This document shows, in pieces, positions 1-19,767 of a stretch of DNA of 64,000 nucleotides. The notes beneath the pieces are model-generated. The model made no database searches. It saw only the letters and a program-made list of their open reading frames with translations, and was not told the origin of the DNA. This stretch comes from Amoebidium appalachense. Its lineage: Eukaryota > Ichthyosporea. The first letter of the stretch is position 1, and each line of letters opens with the position of its first letter. The stretch lies in the NCBI GenBank assembly GCA_963693365.1, contig CAVNZM010000011.1, forward strand, positions 2,542,001-2,606,000, in the 5' to 3' direction. The translations under genes and the position numbers were made by a program.

Positions 1-1150
<1,150 letters not shown>

Positions 1151-1204
1151 GTACTTCGGAACTATGATATCTCAGTGAGTGATTCGAATTCAAATAACCA
1201 TTAC

Positions 1205-1440
1205 TGAGCTAGATATTGTTGAATCTTGGGGGCCGGGGGGAGGGGGGGAGGGGGGGGGGGGGGGGGGGGGGATTTGGGACCATGTACTGGATGAGGTAGG
1301 TCCCTTCCCCGCTCCCCTTTTTCTCCAACACTCCCTTTAGGGGGGGAGGGGGGAGGGGGGGAGGGAGGGAGGGGCGGGGAGGGGGACCACAACCTTCTAA
1401 AGGAGGGGGTAAGAGGGGGAACGATAATTATTGCCAAACT
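1205..1440. repeat. G-rich low-complexity tract
   Basis: Impure G-run DNA with a G run at about 1250-1270 and GGGAGG-type repeats to about 1408. The short unique stretches on either side show no exon signature. Confidence 0.8.
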
Positions 1441-1474
1441 CGGTGACCGTGTGGTGGAGCGTGTGGTTTGTGTA

Positions 1475-1851
1475 CAATGTGTGTGTGTGTGTGTGCGTGC
1501 GAGCGCGCATGCGCACACGTACGCGCGCGCGCGTGTGTGTGTATGTGTGTTTGTGTGTGTGGGTATGTGTGTGTGTCTCGGCGGTGTGTGCGTGTGTTAC
1601 ATGTGTGACACTGTGTGTGTGCATGTGTGTGTATCTGTGTGTGCGTGTGTGTGTGGACACGTGTGTGTGCACACGTACACGTGTGTGTGTGTGTGTATGT
1701 GTGTTTGTGTGTGTGGGTATGTGTGTGTGTCTCGGCGGTGTGTGTGTGTGTTACATGTGTGACACTGTGTGTGTGCGTGTGTGTGTATCTGTGTGTGTGT
1801 GTGTGTGTGGACACGTGTGTGTGTGTGTGTATGTATGTGTGTAACAGTGTG

Positions 1852-1884
<33 letters not shown>

Positions 1885-1912
1885 CTGTGTGTGTCTGTGT
1901 GTGTGTGTGTGC
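1475..1912. repeat. (GT)n block containing a ~155-bp tandem duplication
   Basis: GT-rich DNA in which a patterned unit is present twice, at about 1527-1666 and 1683-1822. The unit contains TCTCGGCGGTGTG, GTTACATGTGTGACACTG and GTGTGGACACGTGTG in the same order and spacing. The substitutions inside the unit are shared, so this is a segmental tandem duplication and not just slippage of the dinucleotide. Confidence 0.85.
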
Positions 1913-1997
1913 ACGAACCCCCAGTGTATCTGTGCACGTTTTTGCTTTGATTAAAGTTTGAACCTTTTTATTTATGTCTTATTCAGTACCGATGGCA

Positions 1998-2007
1998 GTG
2001 GGGGGGG

Positions 2008-2038
<31 letters not shown>

Positions 2039-2271
2039 TATGGGGAGGGGGAATTCGGAGGCTGCCAGTGACTCAGAGGGGGCCGGGGTGGGGAACTTCG
2101 GGGAAGGGGGGCGAGGCTGGGGGGGGGGGGGGAGGGAGGGGCAGGGGGGGAAGGCGGGGATTGGGGCAGGGGAAACGGCTTGGAAGGGCGGAAGGGAGGG
2201 GGGGGGGGGGGGGAGGGGACTCCCAGGGATGGGTTAAGGGGGAGGGGCCGCGGCAGGGGGGCGGAAGAAGG

Positions 2272-2311
<40 letters not shown>

Positions 2312-2312
2312 G
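1998..2312. repeat. G-tract cluster
   Basis: Repeated G-runs separated by GA-rich spacers, ending in a run of about 40 G (2271-2310). The sequence has strong G-quadruplex potential. No coding signal is seen. The flanking 2313-4777 contains unique AT-containing sequence, a T/G compound run (about 3256-3320), C-rich tracts (3417-3470) and CA repeats (4020, 4208-4300), with no gene I can support. Confidence 0.75.
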
Positions 2313-3256
2313 GATCGGTCACATATGGGTATTATTGAAGAGACAGGTGCACTGGATATATTAACGGAAAATTTACAAACTGTGGTTACTGGCTACTAAT
2401 ACATCCTTATATTTAGTTTATAAATTTAGTTTATAAGTTGGGAACGGGTGACTATAACATATACTTCCTGAAAAGAACTCGGCAAGGCAACACACATCAT
2501 ACTAATAATAGCCGCCGCGGCTGAGTCGCTCCGCGGCCGCCAGATCGATTGCTAAGCTACAAAATCAATCCGGCGCCAAATTCATTTAGAGATCACGTAA
2601 GGGCCGGTGGTGGTGGTGGTGGTGGTGGCCATTGCCCACCCACCTACACGTGCAAACCGTGTGACACACACGTGCTCTGCACATTAACACGGCCACATTT
2701 ACACGTGTGTGTAGCACCGCTGGGCGTCGTGGTAATCTAACAGTAGGCTCAAGAGGCACACGCCGGCCAACGGGTAAGAAACATCCCGGCAAAGCGATAT
2801 TGTGTATGTACTAAAATCTTTCACAGGCACACACGTGCCACAAAGTTAAGGACATGCATAGGTGCACGTATGAAATATACAGGTATAGATAGTTACATAC
2901 ATACGTTCCATATGCATCCTCTATGCAAATGTCCCTTCTCTCTGTTTGGTGCATTCGTGTTCATGTATCACATGGAGAATATTGTGTTTGTCCTGAGGGG
3001 GCAGGCCGTGGGAAGGTGCGGGCGGGGCGGAGCGGAGCGAGGGGCGTAGGGGAGGGGAAGGGGGGGAAGGGGGAGGGGAGGCGGAGGGGAGGGAGAGGTT
3101 TGAAGGACTGAGTACCACAAAAGCCCCACATGTTGGTCTGTAACCCCCGTCCCTTTGTATTTTTTCGGTAGGCCCTGGGGATGGGGTGGTAACGTACCGT
3201 TGGTGAATCCTCGACCGCGGGAGGGGCTGGGAGAGAGAGGGAGGCGGGAAGGGAGG

Positions 3257-3287
<31 letters not shown>

Positions 3288-4207
3288 TTTTTTTTTCCGG
3301 GGGGGGGGGGGGGGGGGGGGAAGGGGGGGGGGGTACCCACCACCTTGTCCACCCCTGGCCCCAGACACGTGGGTTCACCTCCCTTGCCACTCTCCCCTGC
3401 TTCCCTCACCCCCTTCCCCCCCCCCCCTCCCTCCCCTCCCCCCCCCCCCCTCCCCCCCCTCTCCCCCTGTGCCTCCCCCCATACCCCACCCCCTCTCTCT
3501 GAGGAGAGAGGACAGGTGGGCCCGGGGGTACTAGGGGCCGTACAGGCTTGGGACCCTGCCGGGTCAGGTTTGAGACAAGTCGAGCTCGAGAGAAGAGGGG
3601 GGGGGAAGGGGAGGGAGGGGGGAAAAGGGGGTACATATCTGACTGGAGGCTTCCAACTCCGGCTGCCATGTCTACTTAGACTGCAAAGTGCAAAATTATA
3701 ACATTTGCGCCAGAATGCAGGGCTATAAGCCTTAAACACATAACCCAAAACGTTGGAACCATCAATGACCTGAAAATATATCGTCAACAATGCTACACAG
3801 TCGTCACAGTGGCAGCCCCCTCCCCCTCCCCACCTTCTTCCCCTCCTTTTTTAGTCAAACTCATAGTATTACACAGGTATCATAGCTCTTGTCTTCATAG
3901 ATGTCCGCCATGTCTGCTAGCCGCCGCCGGGATCAGTTGCAAAGTAGGCATTTTTATACTAGCTTGGTCTCACGGGGCAGGCAACGTACTTGCATTCATT
4001 GACGATGACGTGACATACACACACACATGCATGTTTGTGTGCGGGTTAGGCAGTAGTTAACATAGAACCCCCCCCCCCCCCCCCCCCCCTCCCTCTTCTC
4101 CCGTACACGGTAGCACAAAAAAAAAAAAAAAAAACTCTCTTCCCCCGCCCATCTCCCCATCCACCACCAAACATACTCCTACACACACAAAAGTACAGAG
4201 GCACAGG

Positions 4208-4238
<31 letters not shown>

Positions 4239-4557
4239 AACTGTACACACACGCACGCACACACACACACACACACACATACACACACACACGTGTGTGT
4301 ACGTGTATGTATTACACGTGTGCTGCACAGACATCGTTATACTCGATAGCATTCTGCAGGCAGGCCTAGGCCTAGGAAACTGTTGACATAGCACGTGCAA
4401 GAAGTTGGTGGTTCCGAATGCATGGGACGGAAGGGAGATAAGGGGCATACAGGTGTTTTTTTAAGGCCGGGGGGGGAACGGGGGAAGGGGGGGGGGGCAG
4501 GGGGGGAGGGGAATGTGGGCAACCACCCTTAAGTTTAGCTGGGGAGTGGAGGAGAAG

Positions 4558-4600
<43 letters not shown>

Positions 4601-4777
4601 TGTGTGTTTGTGTATGGGGGTGTGTGGGTGGGGAGGGGGCACCAGAGGGGAGTTGTGCTTTCTCCCCCAAAAACATTCTTCCTATCTTGCAGATTCACAA
4701 ACCCCCTACATGTACTGTACATACCCTCAAAGTTGCAGGCTTTTTGTTTATACACAATCAGTGTTTCATTTCTGCAG

Positions 4778-4834
4778 GCTCACGAACGATTTGCAGAGCA
4801 TAAACGTACCGGGGTTATGTTAGTAAATTGTTAA
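4778..4834 (+). CDS. possible terminal coding exon, gene otherwise unrecognised
   Basis: A good acceptor (TTTCATTTCTGCAG) is followed by 18 codons, AHERFAEHKRTGVMLVNC, and a TAA. The peptide faintly resembles the C-terminal strand of zinc-binding or quinone oxidoreductases (an A-H-x-x-x-x-x-x-x-x-x-G-x-x-x-V pattern). No upstream exon with dehydrogenase motifs could be found in the repeat-rich 4.7 kb before it, so the call rests on the splice site and peptide composition alone. It could be a chance open stretch. Confidence 0.25.
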   Translation, partial: AHERFAEHKRTGVMLVNC

Positions 4835-5176
4835 CAACAGGAATTTTGGTGGCAAGGATTAGCCACGACTATGTACAGCAGTCACCTATCCGGGACCGAG
4901 GCTATATACAATCACTATCATTAGGGCAAAACTTGAAAAAAGCGGGGGGAGGGGGGGGGGGGGGGGGGGGGGAGGGGGGGGGCGGACGGTAAACCAAACC
5001 TAAAAATAATTGATGTAAAAACACATGCTCTATTAAGGGGTGACAATGAGACAGCCCATCAAGCACCAATGGCAAAAAAAACACAAACACAGCAAATGAC
5101 GAGAAAGCTATCAAGAAATGGCGACTAATACTCAAAATCCCGAAATTGCAATTGAGGCAAGGGGGAACTGGTCATT

Positions 5177-5882
5177 CTAATGGGCCGCTGCTGCCGAGGT
5201 GTCTTCACTCTGTGTGTAGATGAGGGGAAATTCCTCGCATGCCATTGGCTGCCCAACCTTCAGCCCACCTGCCGTCCCAACCAATCATTATCACACGTTT
5301 TGGGGAAAAATATCGAGTACTCTGTTCTTATTTGGACATGTCATTAGTGCAACCTTGTGAACTACTTCCAAGCTTGGCAATATTATAGTTGTCTTCCTTT
5401 TATTACATCCGAGCCTCGGATTGAAACATTTTACAACAATTTTAAACGGTGTGTACATAAGGGGCCACAATCGGTTCTGTGCATCCTGTTGCATGCTGAG
5501 CCACCGCAAACAAACGACACAAGTACAAAAACCACACATACATGTTCTAGCAATGAAATGGATTCGAGGAGATGGGATTCGCAAACACTTTAGGAAAAGT
5601 GGGAGGAAGAGCGCACGTGGTGGTGGTGGTGGTGGTGGGGGAAGGGATGGGAGGGGTTGAATGCGTCATAAAGCACAAAGTACACATGAACAACGGATAA
5701 CACGATGCAGAGTGCCAAACATACATAGTGTATGCATAATAGGCAGAGCCCATCCTCAGGGGGGGCCCACGTCATCGGGGGGGGGGGGGGGGGGGGGGGG
5801 GATGGGGTGTTACCGGTGGTGGGCGGGCTAAGCTCCCATGGACGAGCGGCAAGACGTGCATCCTCACCAAACCACCTGCAGG

Positions 5883-5915
<33 letters not shown>

Positions 5916-6244
5916 TGTGTGTGTGCGTGTGCGCGCGCGCATGTGCAAGCAAGAAAGAAGTCGAAAGTGCATCCCAAGCCACGCAGAAGGGGATGAGGGA
6001 GGGGGAGAGGAGGGGAGGTTCGAGATTAGCGGTCCAGAATTGATCATGAAAGGAGGTCAGTGCATAAGGGGCATGGTAGCCTTATACAGGACAATGCACA
6101 CCACACCACAGAAGCCACGAGCACTACTTCTTGTCTTTCTGTTTCAATAACGAGGGGTCAGAGAGAGCCCTTTTTTTGGGGTTGCATTTTCTTGAGTTTT
6201 ATGCTGGGAAGGAGGGGTCGGGTGGGGTTGGGGGGGTGGAGTGT

Positions 6245-6275
<31 letters not shown>

Positions 6276-7413
6276 GGGGGGGGGGGGAGGGGGGGGGCGA
6301 TGGAGGAGGAGGGGGGTTGGTTCGGCAAAGGTTGTGGCGGCGATGGGGGGAGAAGGAGGGGAAAGGGTGGGGGTGGGGGTGGGGGGGACAGGAGAGAGGG
6401 GAGGGGTGTTGTAGAAAGGCACATACCTTGTACTGAATGCACGCCTGGAGGTAGCTTCCAGGGTGTTGCCACATGCGGCATGCAGTGTCTTGCCGTTGAA
6501 CACAACACAGTCTCCCGGTTGCAGCTCCCAGCCCACAACCTCATACTGCAGTGGGGGAGAGAGAGGAGAGGGGGGGGGGACGTTAGAATACGCATTAGAG
6601 TGCGAGTGCAGGTTCATAACGGACAACACAACGCAGAGTGCAACTGCACATAGAGTGTGCATGAAAGGGGTGGGGTGGGGGGGGGGGGGGGGGGGGAGGG
6701 GGGGGGGTTGGGGAAGATGGAGGGGATGGGTTGGAGAGCCAGAACACAAAAAATCCCCACGTCACACTCCCACCAGCAGCTCTCAACATCATCGAGTGCC
6801 CCATAGACAATTTTTAAAAACACACAAGTGGAACGATAGTGCTCCATGGTGTGACCCCCCCCCCCCCCCCTCCCCCCCTCCCCCCAGGGAGCATACCTTA
6901 TCAGGGTTTCGATCAATATCGGGCACGGAGGGGTACTCCTTTGTGTCCGCATAGTTGGCCTGGGTCTTGAACTTGCGTGGAATGAAGTAGCCGAGCCTGT
7001 GGGGCCCGTGCAGGGCTGATCTTAGATAGCGGCCTCATCGACTGTTTCTTTATATCACATACCATCACCTTGTTTCTAAATAAAAAGGAAAACTCCATGA
7101 TCGCTATCAGGGTTCTCCTGGGGGGGGGGGGGGGGGGGGGGGGGGGACGTCCATCTTGTCCCCCATTACATTTGTGTGTAAGCAGGAAGGGTGCTTCAAA
7201 AACGAGTTCAGACGTGAGAGGGGGGTGGGAGGTTTCAAAGGGCAAATGAGGGAAAGAGGAGCGGGACGGGGGCGGAGGGAGGTATCAACATAAAGAGAAA
7301 GAAGGAGCACAGCACTAGAGAAGGAGTGAATCACCTAACGAGGTCCAGAAAACTACTAAGGCAGGTAACTAAGGGTAAGGGGTGGGGGAGGGGGTTGGGG
7401 TGGGTGTGTGTGT

Positions 7414-7444
<31 letters not shown>

Positions 7445-7534
7445 GGGGGGGGGAGGTTTACTTGTGAGAGCCCTTCACGAATTGCAGGGTTGATGAAGCA
7501 GGAACGGGATCAAGGGGTAGCCAGATGGAGCACA

Positions 7535-7576
<42 letters not shown>

Positions 7577-8350
7577 GTGTGTGTGCGCACGCACGCGCGT
7601 TTGTTTGTGTGTGTGCGCGCGTGTGCGTGTGCGTGTGTTTGGTATCTGGGTGGTCACCGTCACTTGTTTGTGTGTGCACAGTTTGTTCAGTGTTAGTACA
7701 AGAGAAGCGTCACCACCGAAAAGGTCTGTCATTTCAACAACCTCTACCAAGAATCTGTACAGCACATGTAATGTGGAGAAAAGGGAGAACAATAAGAACA
7801 CAATATGCTGTAAGGACGTGCACCCGAACGGAGAAACACCAGAGCACACATGTTAAGGTTTGTGGCGTTATTTCGTGACGTGACGTAGATATGGCCTCAA
7901 CACGACGTCACAGATAACGAATATTCCCGGATGCTTCACTTGTATATGGTGGTTTCTTCCTTGAACATTGCCATACAGAGAAATGCCGATTCGTTGTCAA
8001 TGTCTTCGTGTAAGCATTACTAGACAGGGTATTGAGATGCAGGCAATATTACAAAGGTGCATGGAAGGGGAGGGAGGGGGGGGGGGGGGGGGGAAGGGGA
8101 GAAGGGGAGGAGGAAGGGGGGGGGGGGGGGGGGAAGGGGAGAAGGGGAGGAGGAAGGGGGGGGGGGGGGGGGGGGGCTGCACCATGTCTCCGTCCACTGG
8201 GTAGTAGGGCTGGTCGTGGTGCCATGGGGTTTGCCGGGTGGCTCCAGGTTCCTAATTAGGAAATTACCAGAAGTTCAGATAAGGAAGAGTGTTGCTTCAT
8301 GGTGTGTCTCCATGAGACAGCAGACACGTCTGGCCAAAGCCCGCCGCCCC

Positions 8351-8418
<68 letters not shown>

Positions 8419-8578
8419 CGTGGATACCACAAATGGTCAAGTTCAGTCATACAGACAGCTTTATGTGAGTGCTTGCAGAGTAGATGCGGGATGTTGAGGC
8501 CCACACGCCAACACCCAACATAAATAACACCACGAAAGAGTTGGGGAAAAGCTAGGGCGCGTGGTGGCAGGGGCCGAA

Positions 8579-8609
<31 letters not shown>

Positions 8610-9849
8610 GTCTGGCAGTGTGTGAGGCTAAAATGGAAGTGGCACTGGGAGAGTGAGAAGGAGGCAAGAGACATGCAGAGAAGGGGAGGGGGAGGAGGGG
8701 GGGGGGGGGGAGGGCAAGAGAGAGAGAGGGGAGGGGGGAGGGGGGAGGGGTGGATATGGTTTGCACACCTTTACAAGCACGTGCTCATGGTAGAAGATGG
8801 CGGTACGTGACTGCATCAGCTGGGCCACCAGTGCTGTGCAATTAGTCCGTCATTAGCCACCAAACAATCACCATGCAGGAGGCTAATGACATAACCATTT
8901 TTAGTTTTAACTGACTGTACATGTAACTAACTTGTCCTGCCTTAACCTCAACGCTAAAGCATGGACATGTGTGCCATGGATGTTTAACTACAGAAAGGAA
9001 GTGCAACACGGCAGCATGCAGCGAACAACAAACGAAACTAACAAGTGTATGATTTCTGGGAACACAGTGTCTGCTGAGAACAACCCCCCCCCCCCCCCCC
9101 CCCTCCCCCTCTTTCCCCACCATCCACAATAAATATATGATTACATACTCAAAATAAAATAAAATCAAATCACGGGCATTAATCACATCACATATCACAC
9201 ACACACCGTTCACTAACACCCACACATGCTGGTGCAAACACACACTCTCTCCCACATGCAATGCACCATAGGTACATACACACACACATCAAACACTCAC
9301 ACACACACACTTGCAGCCGGGGACTCATAGACGAACTTCTTGTAGTCGGGGTACTTGCGCCAATTCAAGTAGTCGTTCAAAAACCGGCCCCCTGCATATA
9401 TCGATAGACACATCAGGAGATACCTCAGGAAGATATGTTTGGGCAAGATTTCATTCCCACACATTATGAACTTCACTGCCACATATGATAGATTTCGCTA
9501 CCATTAATAAACGACATGTACCGTCTACTCACAGATAACTGTTAGCAAATCTATCCAACCACATTGCAATTGAAGAATTCACAGTAAAAAAAAAAACCAT
9601 TCCGGTCGTCAACCCCGACCATTCCTCCGGTGTTCGGGGTATGGCACTTTAAAAAATATCACCCATTTTGCCGTCATCATCGCGTGTTTAAATGAACCAA
9701 TCCCACAGCTATTTTTAAACAAAATTTTAACCATAAAACTAAAATACTCACCCCTTCCGCCCTCGGACTCCAGCACCTCCAGGTGTGGTCCATTTGCTGC
9801 CATGTTCTCATCCACGGCTGTCCGAAGCTGCACGTCACATAATTATTAG

Positions 9850-9884
<35 letters not shown>

Positions 9885-10022
9885 TTGCGGCGCTCCGGTA
9901 AGGGAATAGAAGAAAAAGACAAGAAAATAAAACACGATTGGTTTATCTTGTTTACATTTATACCTTGTCCTTTGAACACACACACACACACACACTAGGC
10001 AAAAGGGAAGCTCGGAGGCTGT

Positions 10023-10059
<37 letters not shown>

Positions 10060-10177
10060 GAACTAAACACGAGCCCATCGGAACCATCACAGCCACACAG
10101 TAGGGAGAGACTAAGCAACCATAAGAATAATGAAAAAGGCAAATGTGGCTAACAAAAACAAACAAAGCCGACTTGAG

Positions 10178-10222
<45 letters not shown>

Positions 10223-10477
10223 ACACCCACCCACCCACCCACCCACCCCCCCAAAAAGAAAAAAAACTAGGCCATCGACACTCACCCTGTTTATCCATGG
10301 GGCAAACATGCCCCTAATGCACACGACCCCATCCGTCTGGTATGCCTGCACGGCTGCCTTGCTGGCGCTTTGGAATGCAACCGAACACCCCTGCCCCGGC
10401 TCACAACATGTGAGTCAAAGCCTGCACCCCAATCCGATCCCCCCTCCCCCCAAACCCCAACCCACAACCCCCCCCCC

Positions 10478-10510
<33 letters not shown>

Positions 10511-10655
10511 ACCAAACCACCCTAATCCCCCGAAAGAAGACACCTCGAACCACTGCTACCACGCCTTGCTCCAGAGAAAAACTCTGGCAACACAGCTTGT
10601 AGAAAAAACATACCCCTCGATGTTTCCGAACTAATCTCTCTTGCTCTTCCTCCTT
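5177..10655 (-). CDS. phytanoyl-CoA dioxygenase (PhyH) family protein, 11 exons
   Basis: Predicted Fe(II)/2-oxoglutarate-dependent oxygenase. Exons in transcript order: 10655-10614 (tentative), 10390-10286, 9827-9752, 9391-9311, 8833-8769, 8251-8183, 7535-7462, 6996-6897, 6545-6427, 5875-5814, 5268-5177. All joins keep frame, giving at least 294 residues ending SAAAAH-stop. Family landmarks appear in order: AYQTDGVVCIRGMF near the N-terminus, LMQSRTAIFYHEHVLVKEPG, TPWHHDQPYYPVDGDM with the HxD iron ligands, CSIWLPLDPV, LQFVKGSHK, WELQPGDCVVFNGKTLHAA with the distal His, GNTLEATSRRAFSTRWFGED with the 2-oxoglutarate-binding Arg, and LKVGQPMACEEFPL. These indicate an intact active site; the substrate cannot be told from sequence. 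The initiator exon was not found: the first listed exon (KEEEQERLVRKHRG) has no ATG, and an ATG at 11372 (MPQPLLK...) is only a possibility. The donor at 8182 (GTGCAG followed by C-runs) is weak but gives the expected DGDMMCSIW join. Introns hold G/C tracts, (GT)n and two copies of the intronic repeat family. Confidence 0.88.
5656..5776 (-). mobile_element. co-oriented intronic repeat, copy a (PhyH last intron)
   Basis: Reverse complement of the copy at 51624-51790. It shares GATGACGTGGGCCC, CTGAGGATGGGCTCTGC, TATTATGCATAC, the TTTGGCACTCTGCATCGTG core and the terminal GACGCATTCAACCCC. It lies between the exons ending at 5814 and starting at 5268, in the same direction as the gene. A G-run (C-run in the transcript) abuts its upstream end. 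Confidence 0.85.
6581..6665 (-). mobile_element. co-oriented intronic repeat, copy b (3' part, forms an acceptor)
   Basis: 3' half of the family. In the transcript direction it reads ...GCACTCTGCGTTGTGTTGTC... and then GCGTATTCTAAC, followed by a C/T tract and CACTGCAG at the PhyH exon starting at 6545. The element end appears to supply branchpoint (TTCTAAC), pyrimidine tract and acceptor. Confidence 0.75.
8068..8176. repeat. two-copy ~40-bp G-rich tandem repeat
   Basis: The unit GGGAAGGGGAGAAGGGGAGG continuing into AGGAA and a G-run occurs twice in succession (about 8091-8130 and 8131-8172). It lies inside the PhyH intron, directly beyond the 8183 exon end. Confidence 0.8.
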
Positions 10656-10660
10656 CTGAT

Positions 10661-10891
10661 CCCCCCCCCCCCCCCCCCCCTTTCTTTTTCCTTTGTTCTT
10701 TTCTTACTCTTCTCGTTTATTTCTTTTTCTTTTTTCTTTTTTTCTTTCTTCCCCCCCCCCCCCCCCCTCCCCCCCCCCCCCCCCCCCCCTCCTCCCCCAA
10801 AAAAAGAAAAAGTAAGAAAAAAAGAAAAAAGAAAAAGAAATAAACGAGGAAAGTAAGAAAAGAACAAAGGAAAAAGAAGGGGGGGGGGGGG
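10661..10891. repeat. long inverted repeat (hairpin) of pyrimidine/purine arms
   Basis: The left arm at about 10684-10749 (T/C-rich, containing CTTTGTTCTTTTCTTACTC and TCGTTTATTTC) is the near-perfect reverse complement of the right arm at about 10814-10877 (GAAATAAACGAGGAAAGTAAG, AGAACAAAGGAAAAAG). The central spacer is C-tract DNA, and the arms are flanked by a C run on the left and a G run on the right that could extend the stem. It lies upstream of the PhyH gene, between that gene and the coactosin-type gene. Confidence 0.85.
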
Positions 10892-10965
10892 ATGAGGGGG
10901 AGAGGAGAGAGGGGGGGGGGGGGGGGGGGAGGGGAGAGATAGTAGAGAGAGAGGGGGGGGGGGGG

Positions 10966-11132
<167 letters not shown>

Positions 11133-11814
11133 GAGAGAACCCCCTGTCTCTTCGTGTGAGAGTGTGCTTGGCTGTGCCTACATGGAAGAAGTAGTGCGCT
11201 CGCATATTATACATATGAACAGGGGAAAAATCCAGCCCCCCACGGCCCCCCCCAAAAAATAAAATAAAAATATAAAATAAAATAAAAATAAAAAACAGCA
11301 CGAGGCCCCAACAGCTGGCTGTAACAGATCCACAGAGAGGGGCACGCCGACCTTCAGAAGTGGCTGTGGCATGGTGGCAGAACTGAAGTGCAGTGCCCGA
11401 CAGTATTTGTAGCCTGAAGACAAATAGTGCTTCTGGTTACCATCACATCCCCCCCAAAAGGGACATTGGTGATTCTGAATAGCCACACACGGGAATAGAA
11501 TAGATCATTTTAGATGTGTATGAAGACTAGGTTTCATGCCATGATGAGCGTGGATGTGGTCAGGCTGAAGGTGAACTGATGGTTTTTAATCGAAAAGAGG
11601 GAGGTGTGTGTGTGTGTGTGTGGGGAGGGGGGTGGGGGGGGGGGAGGGGGGGAGGAAAAGGGGAGGAGGGGAAGGGGAGGGGAAGGGGGGGGGGGGGATA
11701 ACAGGCACTTGAAGGCGCAGGAATCGGTTCATAGTGGCTTTTTGAATTTTAATCCAGTGTTCCTCGGGAATCAATCAAGGGACTAAATTGGGAGGCGAGG
11801 GGGGGACGAGGGGG

Positions 11815-11818
<4 letters not shown>

Positions 11819-11886
<68 letters not shown>
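11819..11886. repeat. G homopolymer, 68 nt
   Basis: An uninterrupted run of 68 G, the longest homopolymer noticed in the window. From 11887 to 12772 the sequence is unique and AT-balanced with no gene recognised. It contains a small palindrome, TTACCTTCC TAAAAT GGAAGGTAA, at about 12400-12423. Confidence 0.95.
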
Positions 11887-11888
<2 letters not shown>

Positions 11889-12772
11889 AGATCCGCTGCT
11901 GGGAGCCCCGTAATGAACGTGCCGTTAAGAAATTTTTAACGTACTATCCCCTTGCGCGCAACTACGTTACAAAGCAACATAAATTTTATTGTTTCGTGCT
12001 CTTAGCAAAACCCATTGACAAAACTGTGCCTGCATTCAATTGCCATTCCAAACGATGAACCTCTCTTGATTGCAGATCCCGGGCCTCAAAAAAGGAGGCT
12101 GTCACGCAACAAAATACATAAAACGCGCGCCATTACATAGCTATCAAGCAAAGAGCTTTGTCTACCCTGAAAGTGTGTGCTTCCATTCCCAACTCACCTT
12201 AGTAACTAACGAAAACACACAGCCGTATCTCCGTTTCTCCGTTTATTTATTTGAGTGGCCGTCTCTGATGTCATCGCGCGGGAAAAACGTCGTGTAGAGG
12301 CCAAAGTGCCCTGATGTCAGGGGCCTAGTCTGTCGCACAACCCCCTTCGGATACAGCAGATCATGGGAACGTAAGGGTAGCGTCATGGTAGACTAAATGT
12401 TACCTTCCTAAAATGGAAGGTAAATCTTTGAAGTGAAACCAATGATTTCGGAATTCGAACTGAAAGCCACAAGTATTTCGGTAGAAATATACCGAATTTA
12501 ATTTTTGCCCCCTAGATCCCTTACTTGCATACTTCTGAGCCCCACATTGGCAGTATTTCATACTCTTGGTTTATTTACTTCGTTGCAGCCCATAGACGGG
12601 TGTTCAAAAAGTGGAGTCGCGGCCTGCAGACTCTCAGAGCCTCTGAGAACGCACAGCAGCTGACTTGCAACTACTTTGAAAATAGCTGGGGGAAAAGAAG
12701 AAGAAGAAGATAGGGAGAGGTCACGTTTTTTTCTTTTCTTTTTAACACGAGCTAAGACAAAAACTTATTAAA

Positions 12773-18554
<5,782 letters not shown>

Positions 18555-18846
18555 ACATGTGTGCCTGGGCTAAAAATAGATCAGGGAGATACTACGCTCC
18601 ACATGCCATGCCTATATGCCGCCAATTATGTTCATGGGTATAGCAAACTGGCTTACAAGAACACATCTTTCTAGCCCCATTGTGTGTGTGTGTGTGTTTG
18701 TTACAGTGTGTGTGTCGCATTACGAAAATGATCTGAACATTTTCATTTGCTAATTCTGAAGTATTGGTTAACCGGTTGTCGACAATAGTTTAGTTTAGTT
18801 TAGGGGCGTCACAAATAATTGAGCCTCGAGGGATCCGGAGGAAGAG

Positions 18847-18877
<31 letters not shown>

Positions 18878-19704
18878 TGGCTTGGACTTTTATGATTCGG
18901 CATGCCATTATCATTTCTATAATAGTTTTTTATTTCATTCTTCCTTTTTCTGTCCGTTTTCCATTCTAACCAAATACCCTGTAAAAAACTGCAAATATAA
19001 GCAATTTTCAACTGTCACCTCAGAAAACACAAATACCTGTACTGCTTATAAAAAGAACTATACACAAAACCAACATAACCTAAAATTCTGCCCCACCTTC
19101 CCCCTCCCCCCCCCCCCCCCCCCCCCCCCCCATCACCAAACCGCCTCCACCAGTACCCACAACACACACACACGCACACGCACAAACAAAAAATGCACAT
19201 GCACAACCCATCTAATCCAAATTCTACTCCGTTGTTTTCTATAACCCCCCCCCCCCCAAACACACACACACACACGCACACACACACACACATGCACCGC
19301 CGACACGAACAAAAAGAAGTTGAAAGTTGCACTGCAAAAGGAAGCCCATGATTTCTAATACAGTACAAGCTAGGGCACTGCATAGCAACACTATATCCCC
19401 AAGTCCTAACGAAATACAAAAAACAAGTTTTTATTACCAAGCTCCTCACCTCTTACCTATAGCTACGTTTGTGCATAAGGGTATGCCTCAAGTTTATGCA
19501 AGGCAAAACCTATCAGACATAAACAGCTAACTCTGGGGGATGTCTTGCTCATCTATCTAACATATACATGGTGTAGAAACTCTTGTGTGTGTGTAATGGT
19601 ATTATGATGTGTTGCATGTGCAGATGCACCTATGCTTGGTGTCGAGTGTATCTGTGCGTACACATGCACCCGGATCTCTGTCTCTTCAAGTGCACTTGTG
19701 TAAT

Positions 19705-19753
<49 letters not shown>

Positions 19754-19767
19754 ATGTGAGTGTGTAG
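18555..19767. other. intergenic region between convergent genes
   Basis: Lies between the stop codons of two convergent genes. It contains a G run (18849-18876), two C runs (19107-19131, 19245-19257) with CA repeats, and (GT)n at about 19710-19750. The remaining sequence is AT-rich and unique. I see no exon or RNA gene. Confidence 0.6.

Noticed and set aside
3800-3920. Minus-strand mini-ORF MADIYEDKSYDTCVIL downstream of a TATAAAAA
   Set aside because: 16 codons only; I found no convincing donor and next exon at lower coordinates.
11313-11372. ATG at 11372 (MPQPLLKVGVPLSVDL...) as first exon of the PhyH gene
   Set aside because: The start context is good (GCCACCATG) but I could not find a donor with the phase needed to join the next exon, and the peptide has no family match.
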